The notes under the pieces were generated by a model. It saw only the letters and a list, made by a program, of their open reading frames with translations. It did no database searches and was not told where the DNA came from. Below, one piece after another: positions 33,770 to 42,426 of a DNA stretch of 64,000 bases. The DNA comes from an uncultured Anaerolineae bacterium (GTDB lineage Bacteria > Chloroflexota > Anaerolineae > Promineifilales > Promineifilaceae): the NCBI GenBank assembly GCA_905479495.1, contig CAJQMR010000009.1:124001-188000 (forward strand). The letters are read 5' to 3'. A program made the translations under genes and the position numbers. Position 1 is the first letter of the stretch. The number at the start of each line of letters is the position of its first letter.

Positions 33770-34966
33770 TTAGGAAAGACGCCGGAAAAAGGGCAGCTTA
33801 AATTCGGTGCGGTCCACGTTTAGCGTGACCGATTTGCGCTCGACTTCGCCGCCCAGGTCGCGGGGCCAGGTGATGTCCACGTCGTAGGTGAGGCCGGAGC
33901 GGACACGAACGGGCAGTTCACACAAGAAGACGCCCTCGCGGTTGGTGGTGCCAGCCACATGGGCGTTGATCCCTTTGCAGCGCACTTGCACCTGAATGCC
34001 GTAAAGTCCGGGGCCATCCTGCACATCCTGCACGATGACGCGGAGCTTGGTGCTGCGTAAAGGCTCTTTGTCGCGGCTGAAGCGTTGGCGTACGGCCGTT
34101 CCCAAATTCCCCCCGCTGCTGTTACTTGGCTGTGGTCGAGATTGGCGCGGTTGAGACGGCCGTCTTGGCGGCACCTGGTCAGCACGAATGCGAATCTCCG
34201 GCATACGTACAGGCCGCTGATTTGCTGGCGCAATATCGTCGCTGGTGATGGTGAGTGGGGCGTTGCGCGTTACAGAATTCTGCTCATTGCGCCGCTCACT
34301 TTCATCAACGTGCAGCGTTTCCCGCGCTACCTCGGGGTAGCGCACCGGAATCGGTGGGCGGAAGTGGGGTGGCACCGGGGCGATGGGTTGGCCATCCGGC
34401 ATGGTTTCCAGTGAAGGCGTGCCATCGCCTGGGTTAAAGGCCAGTTTTTTGCCCAGCTTGTCCCGCTCGGTGGCGCTGCGCTGAATTTGCTGCCGCAAAA
34501 AAGTCGCGGTCCGCTTGATGAGCTGCCCGGCCGGACTGTATTCTCCCGGCGGTGAGGCCGGATCGAGCTGGTAGAGCGGATAGCCGCTTTTCCAGGCGTG
34601 GGCAGCGATGCTGAGGGATAGCCAGGAGATTGGAGATTGGAGATTGGAGATTGCGACGCTGGCGGTAACCAGAGCGTGCACTTCTTCGTCTTCAACTAGT
34701 CCAGTTTCTTGCAGCAAATCGTGGATGGCGAGGCGAACGGCCGTCCCACTTCCCTCAACTAATCGGGCAAAATCATGCAGGGTGGGGTCATCCACCACCG
34801 CTGCGGCACGCAGCAGCGCCTTGGCTCGTGATTCTGTGAAATCTGGTACGGGTTCCTCGCTCTGGTTCAGATCGGTAATCAGCCATTCAGTCAGTCGCAC
34901 CGCAAAAATGGGTAGATGGGCGTCATCGAGCTGTTTGAGCAAGGGTATTGTTGAAAGGTCTGTCAT
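33770..34966 (-). CDS. Uncharacterised protein of the ubiquitin-like locus with C-terminal beta-sandwich domain
   Basis: 398 aa, soluble. N-terminal helical region (about 1-150), a low-complexity Arg/Pro/Gln middle (about 185-300), and a C-terminal domain (LRVIVQDVQDGPGLYGIQVQ ... GTTNREGVFLCELPV) with the 'GxxxTdxxGxf' look of carboxypeptidase-regulatory/prealbumin-like folds. Start ATG 34966 with AAGGAA 8 bases before. Residues around 112-121 (ISNLQSPIS) come from an in-frame family B repeat (34625-34652). Between the dynamin-like and E1 genes, so probably a partner or target of the pathway. Family not recognised. Confidence 0.7.
   Translation of the reverse strand: MTDLSTIPLLKQLDDAHLPIFAVRLTEWLITDLNQSEEPVPDFTESRAKALLRAAAVVDDPTLHDFARLVEGSGTAVRLAIHDLLQETGLVEDEEVHALVTASVAISNLQSPISWLSLSIAAHAWKSGYPLYQLDPASPPGEYSPAGQLIKRTATFLRQQIQRSATERDKLGKKLAFNPGDGTPSLETMPDGQPIAPVPPHFRPPIPVRYPEVARETLHVDESERRNEQNSVTRNAPLTITSDDIAPANQRPVRMPEIRIRADQVPPRRPSQPRQSRPQPSNSSGGNLGTAVRQRFSRDKEPLRSTKLRVIVQDVQDGPGLYGIQVQVRCKGINAHVAGTTNREGVFLCELPVRVRSGLTYDVDITWPRDLGGEVERKSVTLNVDRTEFKLPFFRRLS
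34625..34652. repeat. Family B repeat inside a coding region: four GGAGATT units
   Basis: Exactly four tandem GGAGATT units (28 bp). In the gene's frame they read ISNLQSPIS without a stop. The same unit is otherwise seen between genes at 28311 and 31902. Confidence 0.85.
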
Positions 34967-34985
34967 GAGACGTTCCTTAAATATA

Positions 34986-35016
34986 GATTGGTCCAATCTT
35001 CAAGATTGGACCAATC
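34986..35016. repeat. Perfect 15-bp inverted repeat between the dynamin-like gene and its neighbour
   Basis: GATTGGTCCAATCTT, one C, AAGATTGGACCAATC. Each arm is partly palindromic (ATTGGTCCAAT). It nearly fills the 58-nt gap; may be a dispersed repeat or an mRNA processing or stability hairpin. Confidence 0.75.
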
Positions 35017-35024
35017 TTGGTCGT

Positions 35025-37682
35025 TTAGATTGCCAGGCTGGTTTCCAGCTTGTGCAGGCCGTCCCAGACGCGCATCAGCTCTTCCAGATCGGACACATTT
35101 TCCAAGTCCATTTCCATTGCTTCGCGCAGTTCTGGTTTTTGCAAGTTGCGGTCATGCTGCTTCAGCATCGGCTTGACGATGTGGGTGTTGAAGTCCCGCT
35201 CGGCCTTGGTGGCTTCCAGCCAGAAGAGGCGGCGCAGTCGGGGCAGCAGGTCGTCGTCGTTGAACAGGTCATTCAGGATTTCGCCAAAGATGCGGTTGAC
35301 CTTGACGGCGACGTTGTCCAGCTTGTCGGCGTAGCTCATCTCCAGATCGGCTTGCGGCGCTTCCATCCCGGTTTCGCCAATCAGGCTGATGCCCAGATCG
35401 TCGGCAGGTTGGGCCGGTTCATCCAGGATGGCAATATTGATTTCGGGTTCGTCAGCAACGGCTGTTGCTTCGGCCACTTGCTGGGTGTTGTTGGCGGCGG
35501 GTAGGTTGGTCGCCATTTCGCGACGGACTGATTCCACACCGTTCAGCGCGACATCCAGCAGCCGTTCGTTGGTGTTCAACGACAGTTCGCGTTCGCCCTC
35601 TTCCAGTCGATGATGCACGGAGCGTTCTGGCTTCATCAGCTCGTACATCGTCGCTTGCTGGCAAACGTGGCGGAAGTTGCGCCCGACGCGTTCTACCAGC
35701 ACGTTGAATGCTTCGTCTAGAGCCAGACCATCGGCCGTTTCACCGGGGATGGCGTAGCTGTATTCCTGGTTATAGGTAGCGCGTTGCAAACGGCCGTAAA
35801 TTTCATGTGCCTCCAGCGTACGTTCCAGTTCGGCGGCAATCACATCTGCTGCCTGGGGCATGAATTTGGAGATGGAATCCTGCAAAATCAGCTCCACCTG
35901 GAACAGAATGCGCTTGATCGGAATTTCGATGCCGCTGGTACCCCAGATGAGATTGTCATAGGTGACGTCACGGTCGTCCCAATATTCGGTGCCGTAATTT
36001 TCTAGCAAAGTTTCCACTTCGCGCTGCACGGCGTCTTGTACCATGCCTTTAACGCCATTCAACGTGGGGCGTAAAATGTTGCGGAAACGAGCGTCGCTGT
36101 TGGTACGATTGTTCAGCTCCAACAGGGCGTTGTGGAAAGCACGCGGCAGCTCTTTTTGCTGACGGATAATCACGTTTTCAAAGCGGCGTTCTTGCAATTG
36201 TTCCCAGCTGTTGGCAAAGGGCGGGTGTACGCCGCGATGGGCCAGCTGTTTTTCGTAGTAGAAGCGTAGCGCTTGCAGACTGTTACGAATGCGGGTTGCT
36301 GCTTCGCGCAGCTGGCTGCGGACGCGTTCCGTTTTGATGAAAGCGATTAGCTTTTCGCGGAGCAGGGGTACTTCGCTGAGTTTAAGCAGGGCTTCGGCCG
36401 TATCCGGGTCGAGCGGGTCGGTCGCGTTGACCTGGCCTAGCTGGTCACGGAACACCTTTAGAATGCGTTCAGTTTCGCTGGCGAACTCGTCCGGGGCGTT
36501 GTCCGGGTCTTGCACGTACAGCGCGGGAGGGGCCATCACCAGGAAATACGGCCGATTGTGGCCGCGATCGCGGTACCGCTCCCAATAGTTGGGGGCGATG
36601 TAGCGGGTCACTTCTTTGACTTCCAGCTCTGCTTCTGGCAGGCCAGAGTTGAGGCGGTCGAATGCCTGGCGGATGTTGCCGCCGTTGACGGCCAGGAAGA
36701 TTTTGCTGGCAGCTTCGTCCAAATCGCCGCCGCTCAGGCCGAAGAGGCGATTTTCTTTGATCCAGTTGACGGCGGAGAGGGATTTCAGCTCATCTACGCG
36801 TTGGCGACCGGCATCGGTTACGAGGACGATCATGGCGTCTTCGCGCTTCATTTCTTCCAGGGTAATCGCTTCGTGCAGCTTCATGCCTGCGCCCAAACCG
36901 GGCACATCCACAATGCGCAGATAGCCGTTCATGAGCAGGTTTTCCTGCCCAGCCCGTGGTTGAATTTTGAAGGTAGCAGACTTGATGAGCCGAATCTGAC
37001 GCTGCTGGCTGCCCTTGAAGCCGTCTTCACGCAGGTGACGTAAAGAATCTTCATTTTCCAGGGCGAGGCTGCGGGGTGCGGGCGGGCCTTCGGCGTACAT
37101 GGATTTGTTGTGTTCATAGGAGTCGAGACAGTCGATGAGGATTTCTAAATATTCATCCCGCTCGGTCTTGGCGTTTTCGGCTCCATCGGTCATGATTTGC
37201 TGGATAGCTTCACGAGCCTGTTCACGCTCGCCGTCGTTGATGATGTCGAACCCGTCCATTTCGGCCAGTTGGCAAAGACGGCGCACACGTTGGGCAAACT
37301 CATCCTGCGTCCAGTAGGTGAGGACGAGGGATTCAGCTTCGCCTTCTTCTGCTTGTTCTATATAGACGATGGTGCCGGTAACGGCCGTTACGGCCCCGGT
37401 TGGCAGCAAATTGCGTCCCAGCAAGCCATTGATGAGGGTGCTTTTGCCGACGCCCGTGCCGCCAAAAAAGACGAGGGTGTAGGTGCGCTGGGCTAGAATT
37501 TTTTGCGCTTCATCGACGCTTTGCTGTGCCTGGGGCACGGCGCGAATGAGGTAATCGCGCGTTTGGTCGATGACTTGTTGCATGTGAATCCAATGTTCAA
37601 CTTGCGCGGGACTAATGTGGGGGAGTGTTTCCAGGGATGTTTTGAGTTCCTGATATTTATCAGTTTGCTTTTTCGGGCTCAT
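35025..37682 (-). CDS. Dynamin-like large GTPase
   Basis: 885 aa. GTPase domain near the N-terminus: G1 GGTGVGKSTL (about 74-83), G2 Thr in TAVTGT, G3 DVPGLGAG (about 257). A clear NKxD is not seen; LAVNGGN may stand in for G4. A long helical stalk follows (RNSLQALRFYYEKQLAHRG ...), ending in a charged helix. The layout fits bacterial dynamin-like proteins, which bind and remodel membranes. No membrane span. ATG at 37682 has AAGGAAGG 11 bases before. First gene of the ubiquitin-like locus, same strand and close spacing throughout. Confidence 0.8.
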   Translation of the reverse strand: MSPKKQTDKYQELKTSLETLPHISPAQVEHWIHMQQVIDQTRDYLIRAVPQAQQSVDEAQKILAQRTYTLVFFGGTGVGKSTLINGLLGRNLLPTGAVTAVTGTIVYIEQAEEGEAESLVLTYWTQDEFAQRVRRLCQLAEMDGFDIINDGEREQAREAIQQIMTDGAENAKTERDEYLEILIDCLDSYEHNKSMYAEGPPAPRSLALENEDSLRHLREDGFKGSQQRQIRLIKSATFKIQPRAGQENLLMNGYLRIVDVPGLGAGMKLHEAITLEEMKREDAMIVLVTDAGRQRVDELKSLSAVNWIKENRLFGLSGGDLDEAASKIFLAVNGGNIRQAFDRLNSGLPEAELEVKEVTRYIAPNYWERYRDRGHNRPYFLVMAPPALYVQDPDNAPDEFASETERILKVFRDQLGQVNATDPLDPDTAEALLKLSEVPLLREKLIAFIKTERVRSQLREAATRIRNSLQALRFYYEKQLAHRGVHPPFANSWEQLQERRFENVIIRQQKELPRAFHNALLELNNRTNSDARFRNILRPTLNGVKGMVQDAVQREVETLLENYGTEYWDDRDVTYDNLIWGTSGIEIPIKRILFQVELILQDSISKFMPQAADVIAAELERTLEAHEIYGRLQRATYNQEYSYAIPGETADGLALDEAFNVLVERVGRNFRHVCQQATMYELMKPERSVHHRLEEGERELSLNTNERLLDVALNGVESVRREMATNLPAANNTQQVAEATAVADEPEINIAILDEPAQPADDLGISLIGETGMEAPQADLEMSYADKLDNVAVKVNRIFGEILNDLFNDDDLLPRLRRLFWLEATKAERDFNTHIVKPMLKQHDRNLQKPELREAMEMDLENVSDLEELMRVWDGLHKLETSLAI

Positions 37683-37984
37683 TATTCCGTATACCTTCCT
37701 TGCAAAATTTAGATGACGATTTTGATCGTCCTGGTTCATAAAGTTGGTTGCCACAGTTTCAGAATCGCCTTTGTTGTGACGATACACTGGTTTATACGCA
37801 TGGGTTTGGGAAAGGTTGCAGGGTTGGAGGGAAACAGTATTTCAACAGGTGAAAAGGGGCGTTTTAGGATAAATTTCCCTAAATGAGAGTTTGGATTTTT
37901 ACATCTTGATTATTGATCTTATCGCTTTTCTATGCTAACCTTCTCTTTTATAACGCGGTGCGTTATGAGTAATGGAGGCAAATT

Positions 37985-38560
37985 GTGATTATGGGAGCTA
38001 CACAATTAGCAAAACGATTCAAGGCCAAAGATGGTATCGCTGTCTGGGTGCGAATGTTGCGCCAGAAAGATGCTCATTATTTGGTTGATCTGTTTGAGCA
38101 TATGGGGCCAGAGAGCCGATACCGTCGCTTTCATCAGGTGGCAGATAATGTGCCAGCGTCACAGGTGTGGGCGGAGGCAGAGCGAATTGCTACGGCCGTT
38201 CCTGATGAGCAACTGGGCTTGATAGCTTTTTCTACGCTGCCAGGTGAAGGGGAAGTGGCTGTGGGCGTGGCTCGTATTGTTTGGCTTTCTGACACAACAG
38301 CCGAAGTGGCGATGTCTGTGCGGGATGACCGACAAGGACAGGGGATTGGCAAGCGGCTGTTAACGATGGTACTGGAATTGGCACAAATATCAGGGGCAGA
38401 AACGGTGGTTGGTACGATTCAAAATGACAATGAGCCCATGTGGTATTTATTTGATCAACTGCCATATCCAATACTGCGAACCATTGACGGGACTGAGTCT
38501 GAGATTGAGATTGATTTGACGCGAGAGAAAGAGGGGGTGGGGCTGGCAACGGCCGTTTAG
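37985..38560 (+). CDS. GNAT-family N-acetyltransferase
   Basis: 191 aa, GTG start with GGAGG six bases before (ATG at 37991 is an alternative). Acetyl-CoA loop VRDDRQGQGIGKRLLTMVLELA near 115-136, preceded by the strand TTAEVAMSV and with RIVWLS. The N-terminal RMLRQKDAHYLVDLFEHMGPESRYRRF resembles the GNAT domain of PatZ-type protein acetyltransferases. Single gene, divergent from the dynamin-like gene. The last codons form a 13-bp hairpin with sequence past the stop (GGGCTGGCAA / TTGCCAGCCC). Confidence 0.85.
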   Translation: MIMGATQLAKRFKAKDGIAVWVRMLRQKDAHYLVDLFEHMGPESRYRRFHQVADNVPASQVWAEAERIATAVPDEQLGLIAFSTLPGEGEVAVGVARIVWLSDTTAEVAMSVRDDRQGQGIGKRLLTMVLELAQISGAETVVGTIQNDNEPMWYLFDQLPYPILRTIDGTESEIEIDLTREKEGVGLATAV

Positions 38561-38610
38561 CCATTGCCAGCCCGTTGCGGTACCAGACAAAATCTAGAAC
38601 CGCAGTTTTG

Positions 38611-39945
38611 TTATGATTTTACAACCAACGGTAAATAGATAGGCTTTAGATCATCTAAATAAAACTCGTAAGCGCCAATATCACAGAAACTTTGACTGTC
38701 TCCGTTACCATCATTAGGGCGGATGGCACCACGCTGGTCAATAGAGGGACAAAACGCATTAACACCGTTATCTATCGCTGGGCTATTTGGTAAAAGCGTA
38801 AATACCGGAGCGGCAGTTCCAAAGATAAATAACTTATCCACAAGGGGATCAATATTGTTTTGGTCGCTTAATTGATCAAAATTGCAATCATTACGATCTT
38901 CTAAATTACCACCTCCTGAAATTAACGTGAAGAAATTAAGATCGCTGCAATTGGATTCAAGATTGTTGGCAATAATTGTGTTGTAAACCCAAACTGTCCC
39001 ATCTTGGCTGGCAAGGCCACTGGTTGTTGTAATTGTTGCCGAGTTGTTGGCGATTGTGCTGTTAGTAATTGTCAATACCGGGCTTGGTGTTGTCCCAGAG
39101 TAGTTCCAAATCCCTCCACCAATACCACCAAAGTCTCCTGGTGTTGTTTTGCTTTCATTTCCAGCAATAGTGCTATTAGTTATGGCCATTGAACCAGCAT
39201 TATTTATTCCGCCACCAAACCCAGTAATAAAAGCTTCATTGTCTAAGATTGCACTATTGCTAATTGTCATTGTAGAGTTGGTTGTAACATTCCGAAGACC
39301 GCCACCACCATAGGCGGTTCTATTATTTATAATTGTGCTGTTGGCGATTGTAAATGTGCCATAGTTAGCTATGCCAGCTCCACCATCTGTTGAGTAATTA
39401 TTTCGGATTAATATGTTGTCTGCATAAACGGTTCCAAAGCTTGTACAATTGCAGACTGCACCACCATATGTATCGCCGACATTTGAGGAGCCACTCCCAT
39501 TTTGTAATGTAAGATTTGTCAAGGTAATTGCTTGGCTTGTTGATGGTTGAATATCAAAAATACGCTCTATTGAATTGGCGTCAATGATTGTAGTTACTTT
39601 GTCTTCACCCACTATTGCAACAGAGCTTGTAATATCGATATCGCCTGTTGCCCCAGCTTCTTCAAGGGTCCCGCTTATTGTAAATGTATAGATACCAGAT
39701 GGTAGATTAATTGTTGTGCTATCAGCAGAGGAATTGGCTTCCATAACGGCAGCTCTCAAGGTACAGATGTTATTGTCCACGGCCGTTTCACACACCCCAT
39801 CTCCCGGATTTACATCTACTGCATCTATTGTGCTGTTAACGGTAAAGGTCGCACTGGGACTGGCCTTGGTTTGCAGTGAAGTTATGAATAGGGCAAGAAG
39901 AATAACTGGAACCATAATTGCTAGAAGTAGACGCGAATATTTCAT
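38611..39945 (-). CDS. Secreted beta-helix protein with CSLREA motif (paralogue 1)
   Basis: 444 aa. Signal peptide MKYSRLLLAIMVPVILLALF; then the CSLREA-type segment TVNSTIDAVDVNPGDGVCET ... CTLRAAVMEAN; then right-handed parallel beta-helix repeats (ITNSTIANNSATI, MTISNSAILDNEA) and a final CDIGAYEFYLDD, ending IYLPLVVKS. Start ATG 39945 is preceded by GGAGGGTTCA. Extracellular, possibly polysaccharide-binding or surface protein; no catalytic residues recognised. Close paralogue of the next gene, including the upstream region. Confidence 0.85.
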   Translation of the reverse strand: MKYSRLLLAIMVPVILLALFITSLQTKASPSATFTVNSTIDAVDVNPGDGVCETAVDNNICTLRAAVMEANSSADSTTINLPSGIYTFTISGTLEEAGATGDIDITSSVAIVGEDKVTTIIDANSIERIFDIQPSTSQAITLTNLTLQNGSGSSNVGDTYGGAVCNCTSFGTVYADNILIRNNYSTDGGAGIANYGTFTIANSTIINNRTAYGGGGLRNVTTNSTMTISNSAILDNEAFITGFGGGINNAGSMAITNSTIAGNESKTTPGDFGGIGGGIWNYSGTTPSPVLTITNSTIANNSATITTTSGLASQDGTVWVYNTIIANNLESNCSDLNFFTLISGGGNLEDRNDCNFDQLSDQNNIDPLVDKLFIFGTAAPVFTLLPNSPAIDNGVNAFCPSIDQRGAIRPNDGNGDSQSFCDIGAYEFYLDDLKPIYLPLVVKS

Positions 39946-40036
39946 TGAACCCTCCATGTTTGAGATGATGATTTGAAAATATGTTGCGAAACGGCCGTTC
40001 CTTTTCAACTGGCAAGAACCGCCCGACACGGGAAGG

Positions 40037-40065
40037 ATTATAATTTGGGGGCTGAATGTGAACAA
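40037..40065 (-). promoter_or_regulatory. Promoter of beta-helix paralogue 1
   Basis: Minus strand TTGTTC (40065-40060), 17 bp, TATAAT (40042-40037). Sequence from here to the start codon is almost identical to that before paralogue 2. Confidence 0.65.
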
Positions 40066-40090
40066 TTGACAAAAGTCATTTATTTACAAA

Positions 40091-40120
40091 AAAAACGCGC
40101 CCAGTAATGGGCGCGTTTTT
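40091..40120 (-). terminator. Terminator of beta-helix paralogue 2
   Basis: AAAAACGCGCCC, loop of 6, GGGCGCGTTTTT, directly after the stop at 40122; T8 follows on the minus strand. Confidence 0.85.
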
Positions 40121-40121
40121 A

Positions 40122-42191
40122 TTATGGTTTTAGGATCACGGGTAAGTAAATGTACAGCAATGTGGATGCTCCATATTCCACAGCACCAATGTCGCAAACG
40201 GCCGTTTCATCACTATCGCCATCAAACGGCCGTGGTGCTCCACGTTGATCTAGGGCTGGACAATTGGCGTTATCTCCGGCATCTATGGCAGGGCTATTGG
40301 CCAGAAGGGCATATGTCAGGGTTGAGCCACCATTGTCTGCTAACGGACCCAACAAGGGATTTGTATTAGTGATGTCTCCCGCATTGTTCAAACCGCAGTC
40401 GTTACTATTTTCTAAACTGAAGTAGGTGGTGGTCAAAGGCAAGTTACAGTTTTCTGTGCCATTATTGGCGATAATCGTATTTGTTATAGAGATCGTAGAA
40501 CCGGTATGATAGATACCAGCCCCACTTGGGGCAATGTTTTCGGCCAAAGTAACATTTTCAAGAAATGTGCCGTTGCTTGCTTCACTCCAAATGCCACCTC
40601 CTTGCAACGACGCCGTATTGTTGCTTACCGTCGAGTTGATACTGTCTAGTTGGCCGTAATTCAGGACGCCACCCCCAGTAGCGGCTGAATTGCTATAAAT
40701 TGTGGAGGCAGTTACTTGGGATGTTGAGTTAAGATCAATCAATATTCCACCACCTTCTGTTAGGGCACTATTGTATGAGACGGTGGAATTTTGCATATTT
40801 AGAAGGCTGGAATTGTAAAGACCAATGCCCGCCGCTTCATTAGCTTGATTGTTTTGAATGGTGCTTGTTGTGACGGTTAAAGCAGACCCATCCATATAGA
40901 TACCGCCCCCTTCTTGTGCCAGGTTATCAATAATATTGCTCGTTTCTATTGAAAGTGGCCTTTCACTGTAGATGCCTCCACCTAATGTATTGGCTACATT
41001 GCCCGAAATAATATTGTTGCTTAAGAGTAGTTCGCCATTTATGTAGTAAATTCCTCCACCAACGCCAGCACTGTTGCTATAAATGGTTGAGTCTTTAATA
41101 TCTAAGACCCCATCATCTACATAGATGCCACCTCCGATGGCAAATCCTGATACGGCCGTATTATCGTGAATTGTGCTACTGATCACATGGAAGTTGCCAC
41201 CTTTATTGGCAATGCCGCCACCGCTAAAGGAATTGGTTTTATTAGCATAGATAGCACTATTGGTAACTGTGATAATGCCAAAATTGAACACACCCCCACC
41301 TTCAAGGTACACACTGTTGCTGTAAATGCTGACATTATTTAGGGTTGCTATGCCAGTGGAGGCGTTATCGATACCAGCCCCCGCATAAGAATAATTTCGG
41401 TAAAAATGAGTGCCTTCCACAAAAAGAGTGCCCTGGTTAAGGAGAGTTCCTCCACCTGCAGTGCCCACACTATTAAATGCAATGTCGCCTCCGATGACGA
41501 TTGTGTTTCCCTCATTAAAAATACCATGCCCTGAAGGGCTGGAATTAGTAAGAATATCTGTATTGCTTATTTGCAACGATCCGGCATTATAAATGCCTCC
41601 ACCGCCACTAGGATTATCAGAAATGGAGTTAAAGGATTGATTATGTAACACAATGGAGTCTGAAATAAGTAGGCTGGCTCCCGGAAGGGCATTATAAATA
41701 CCCCCACCTTTGGGGTCTGCTACATCTGAATCTATTTCAAAGCCACCATTCTGTATGGTGAGATTGCTCAGTGAAACAGTTAAATTGGTTGTGCCTGTAA
41801 TATGGAAAACTCGATCAAGTGACGAGCCATCAACAATTGTTGTTGTGGCACCTGCTCCATTAATCGTGAGATCATCAAGAATATCAATATCACCAGAAGC
41901 AGTGGCATCTTCTTCTCGTCCAGCAATCGTCAGAACATAAGTGTTTGCCGGTAAGGAAATGATATCGTTGCCGTTGAGGGCATTGGCCTCCATAACGGCC
42001 GCACGCAATGTACACTGGTTCGCCACGGCCGTTTCACACACACCATCTCCCGGATTTACATCTACTGCATCTATTGTGCTGTTAACGGTAAAGGTAGCAG
42101 TGGGGCTGGCCTTGGTTTGCAGCGAAGTGATGAATAGGGCAAGAAGAATAACTGGAACCATAATTGCTAGAAGTAGACGTGAATATTTCAT
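40122..42191 (-). CDS. Secreted beta-helix protein with CSLREA motif (paralogue 2)
   Basis: 689 aa. Same signal peptide and CSLREA segment as paralogue 1 (TVNSTIDAVDVNPGDGVCET ... CTLRAAVMEAN), with a longer parallel beta-helix made of Asn/Ser/Gly-rich rungs (GGGIYN..., TSTIQNNQANEAAG). Ends CDIGAVEYGASTLLYIYLPVILKP. Start ATG 42191 follows GGAGGGTTTA. The pair arose by tandem duplication covering the promoter, leader and 5' coding part; the helix regions differ in length, as rungs are easily gained or lost. Confidence 0.87.
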   Translation of the reverse strand: MKYSRLLLAIMVPVILLALFITSLQTKASPTATFTVNSTIDAVDVNPGDGVCETAVANQCTLRAAVMEANALNGNDIISLPANTYVLTIAGREEDATASGDIDILDDLTINGAGATTTIVDGSSLDRVFHITGTTNLTVSLSNLTIQNGGFEIDSDVADPKGGGIYNALPGASLLISDSIVLHNQSFNSISDNPSGGGGIYNAGSLQISNTDILTNSSPSGHGIFNEGNTIVIGGDIAFNSVGTAGGGTLLNQGTLFVEGTHFYRNYSYAGAGIDNASTGIATLNNVSIYSNSVYLEGGGVFNFGIITVTNSAIYANKTNSFSGGGIANKGGNFHVISSTIHDNTAVSGFAIGGGIYVDDGVLDIKDSTIYSNSAGVGGGIYYINGELLLSNNIISGNVANTLGGGIYSERPLSIETSNIIDNLAQEGGGIYMDGSALTVTTSTIQNNQANEAAGIGLYNSSLLNMQNSTVSYNSALTEGGGILIDLNSTSQVTASTIYSNSAATGGGVLNYGQLDSINSTVSNNTASLQGGGIWSEASNGTFLENVTLAENIAPSGAGIYHTGSTISITNTIIANNGTENCNLPLTTTYFSLENSNDCGLNNAGDITNTNPLLGPLADNGGSTLTYALLANSPAIDAGDNANCPALDQRGAPRPFDGDSDETAVCDIGAVEYGASTLLYIYLPVILKP

Positions 42192-42282
42192 TAAACCCTC
42201 CAAGTTTGAGATGATGATTTGACAATATGTTGCGAAACGGCCGTTCCTTTTCCACTGGCAAGAACCGCCCGACACGGGAAGA

Positions 42283-42311
42283 ATTATAATTTGGGGGCTG
42301 AATGTGAACAA
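42283..42311 (-). promoter_or_regulatory. Promoter of beta-helix paralogue 2
   Basis: Minus strand TTGTTC (42311-42306), 17 bp, TATAAT (42288-42283), same as for paralogue 1. Confidence 0.65.
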
Positions 42312-42330
42312 TTGACAAAAGTCATTTATT

Positions 42331-42370
42331 TACCAAAAAGCGCGCTCACTGCTGAGCGCGCTTTTTGGTA
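42331..42370 (-). terminator. Terminator of the giant repeat protein gene
   Basis: Perfect 18-bp stem TACCAAAAAGCGCGCTCA / TGAGCGCGCTTTTTGGTA with loop CTGC, 57 nt past the stop at 42427. Confidence 0.85.
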
Positions 42371-42426
42371 AGTCTGTTGTAAATTTGTCTTACAATCAGT
42401 TGTAGATTTGTTGTGAAAGGAATTCG

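Noticed and set aside
27825-37682. CBASS or simple Cap2/Cap3-type defence island
   Set aside because: No cyclic-nucleotide synthase or effector gene is present; the E2, Ubl, E1 and JAB are separate genes with RING-like proteins.
39946-40065. Extended N-terminus of the beta-helix paralogues (also 42192-42311)
   Set aside because: The extra 40 codons cover the promoter and leader; both genes have GGAGGGTT right before an ATG that begins a clean signal peptide.
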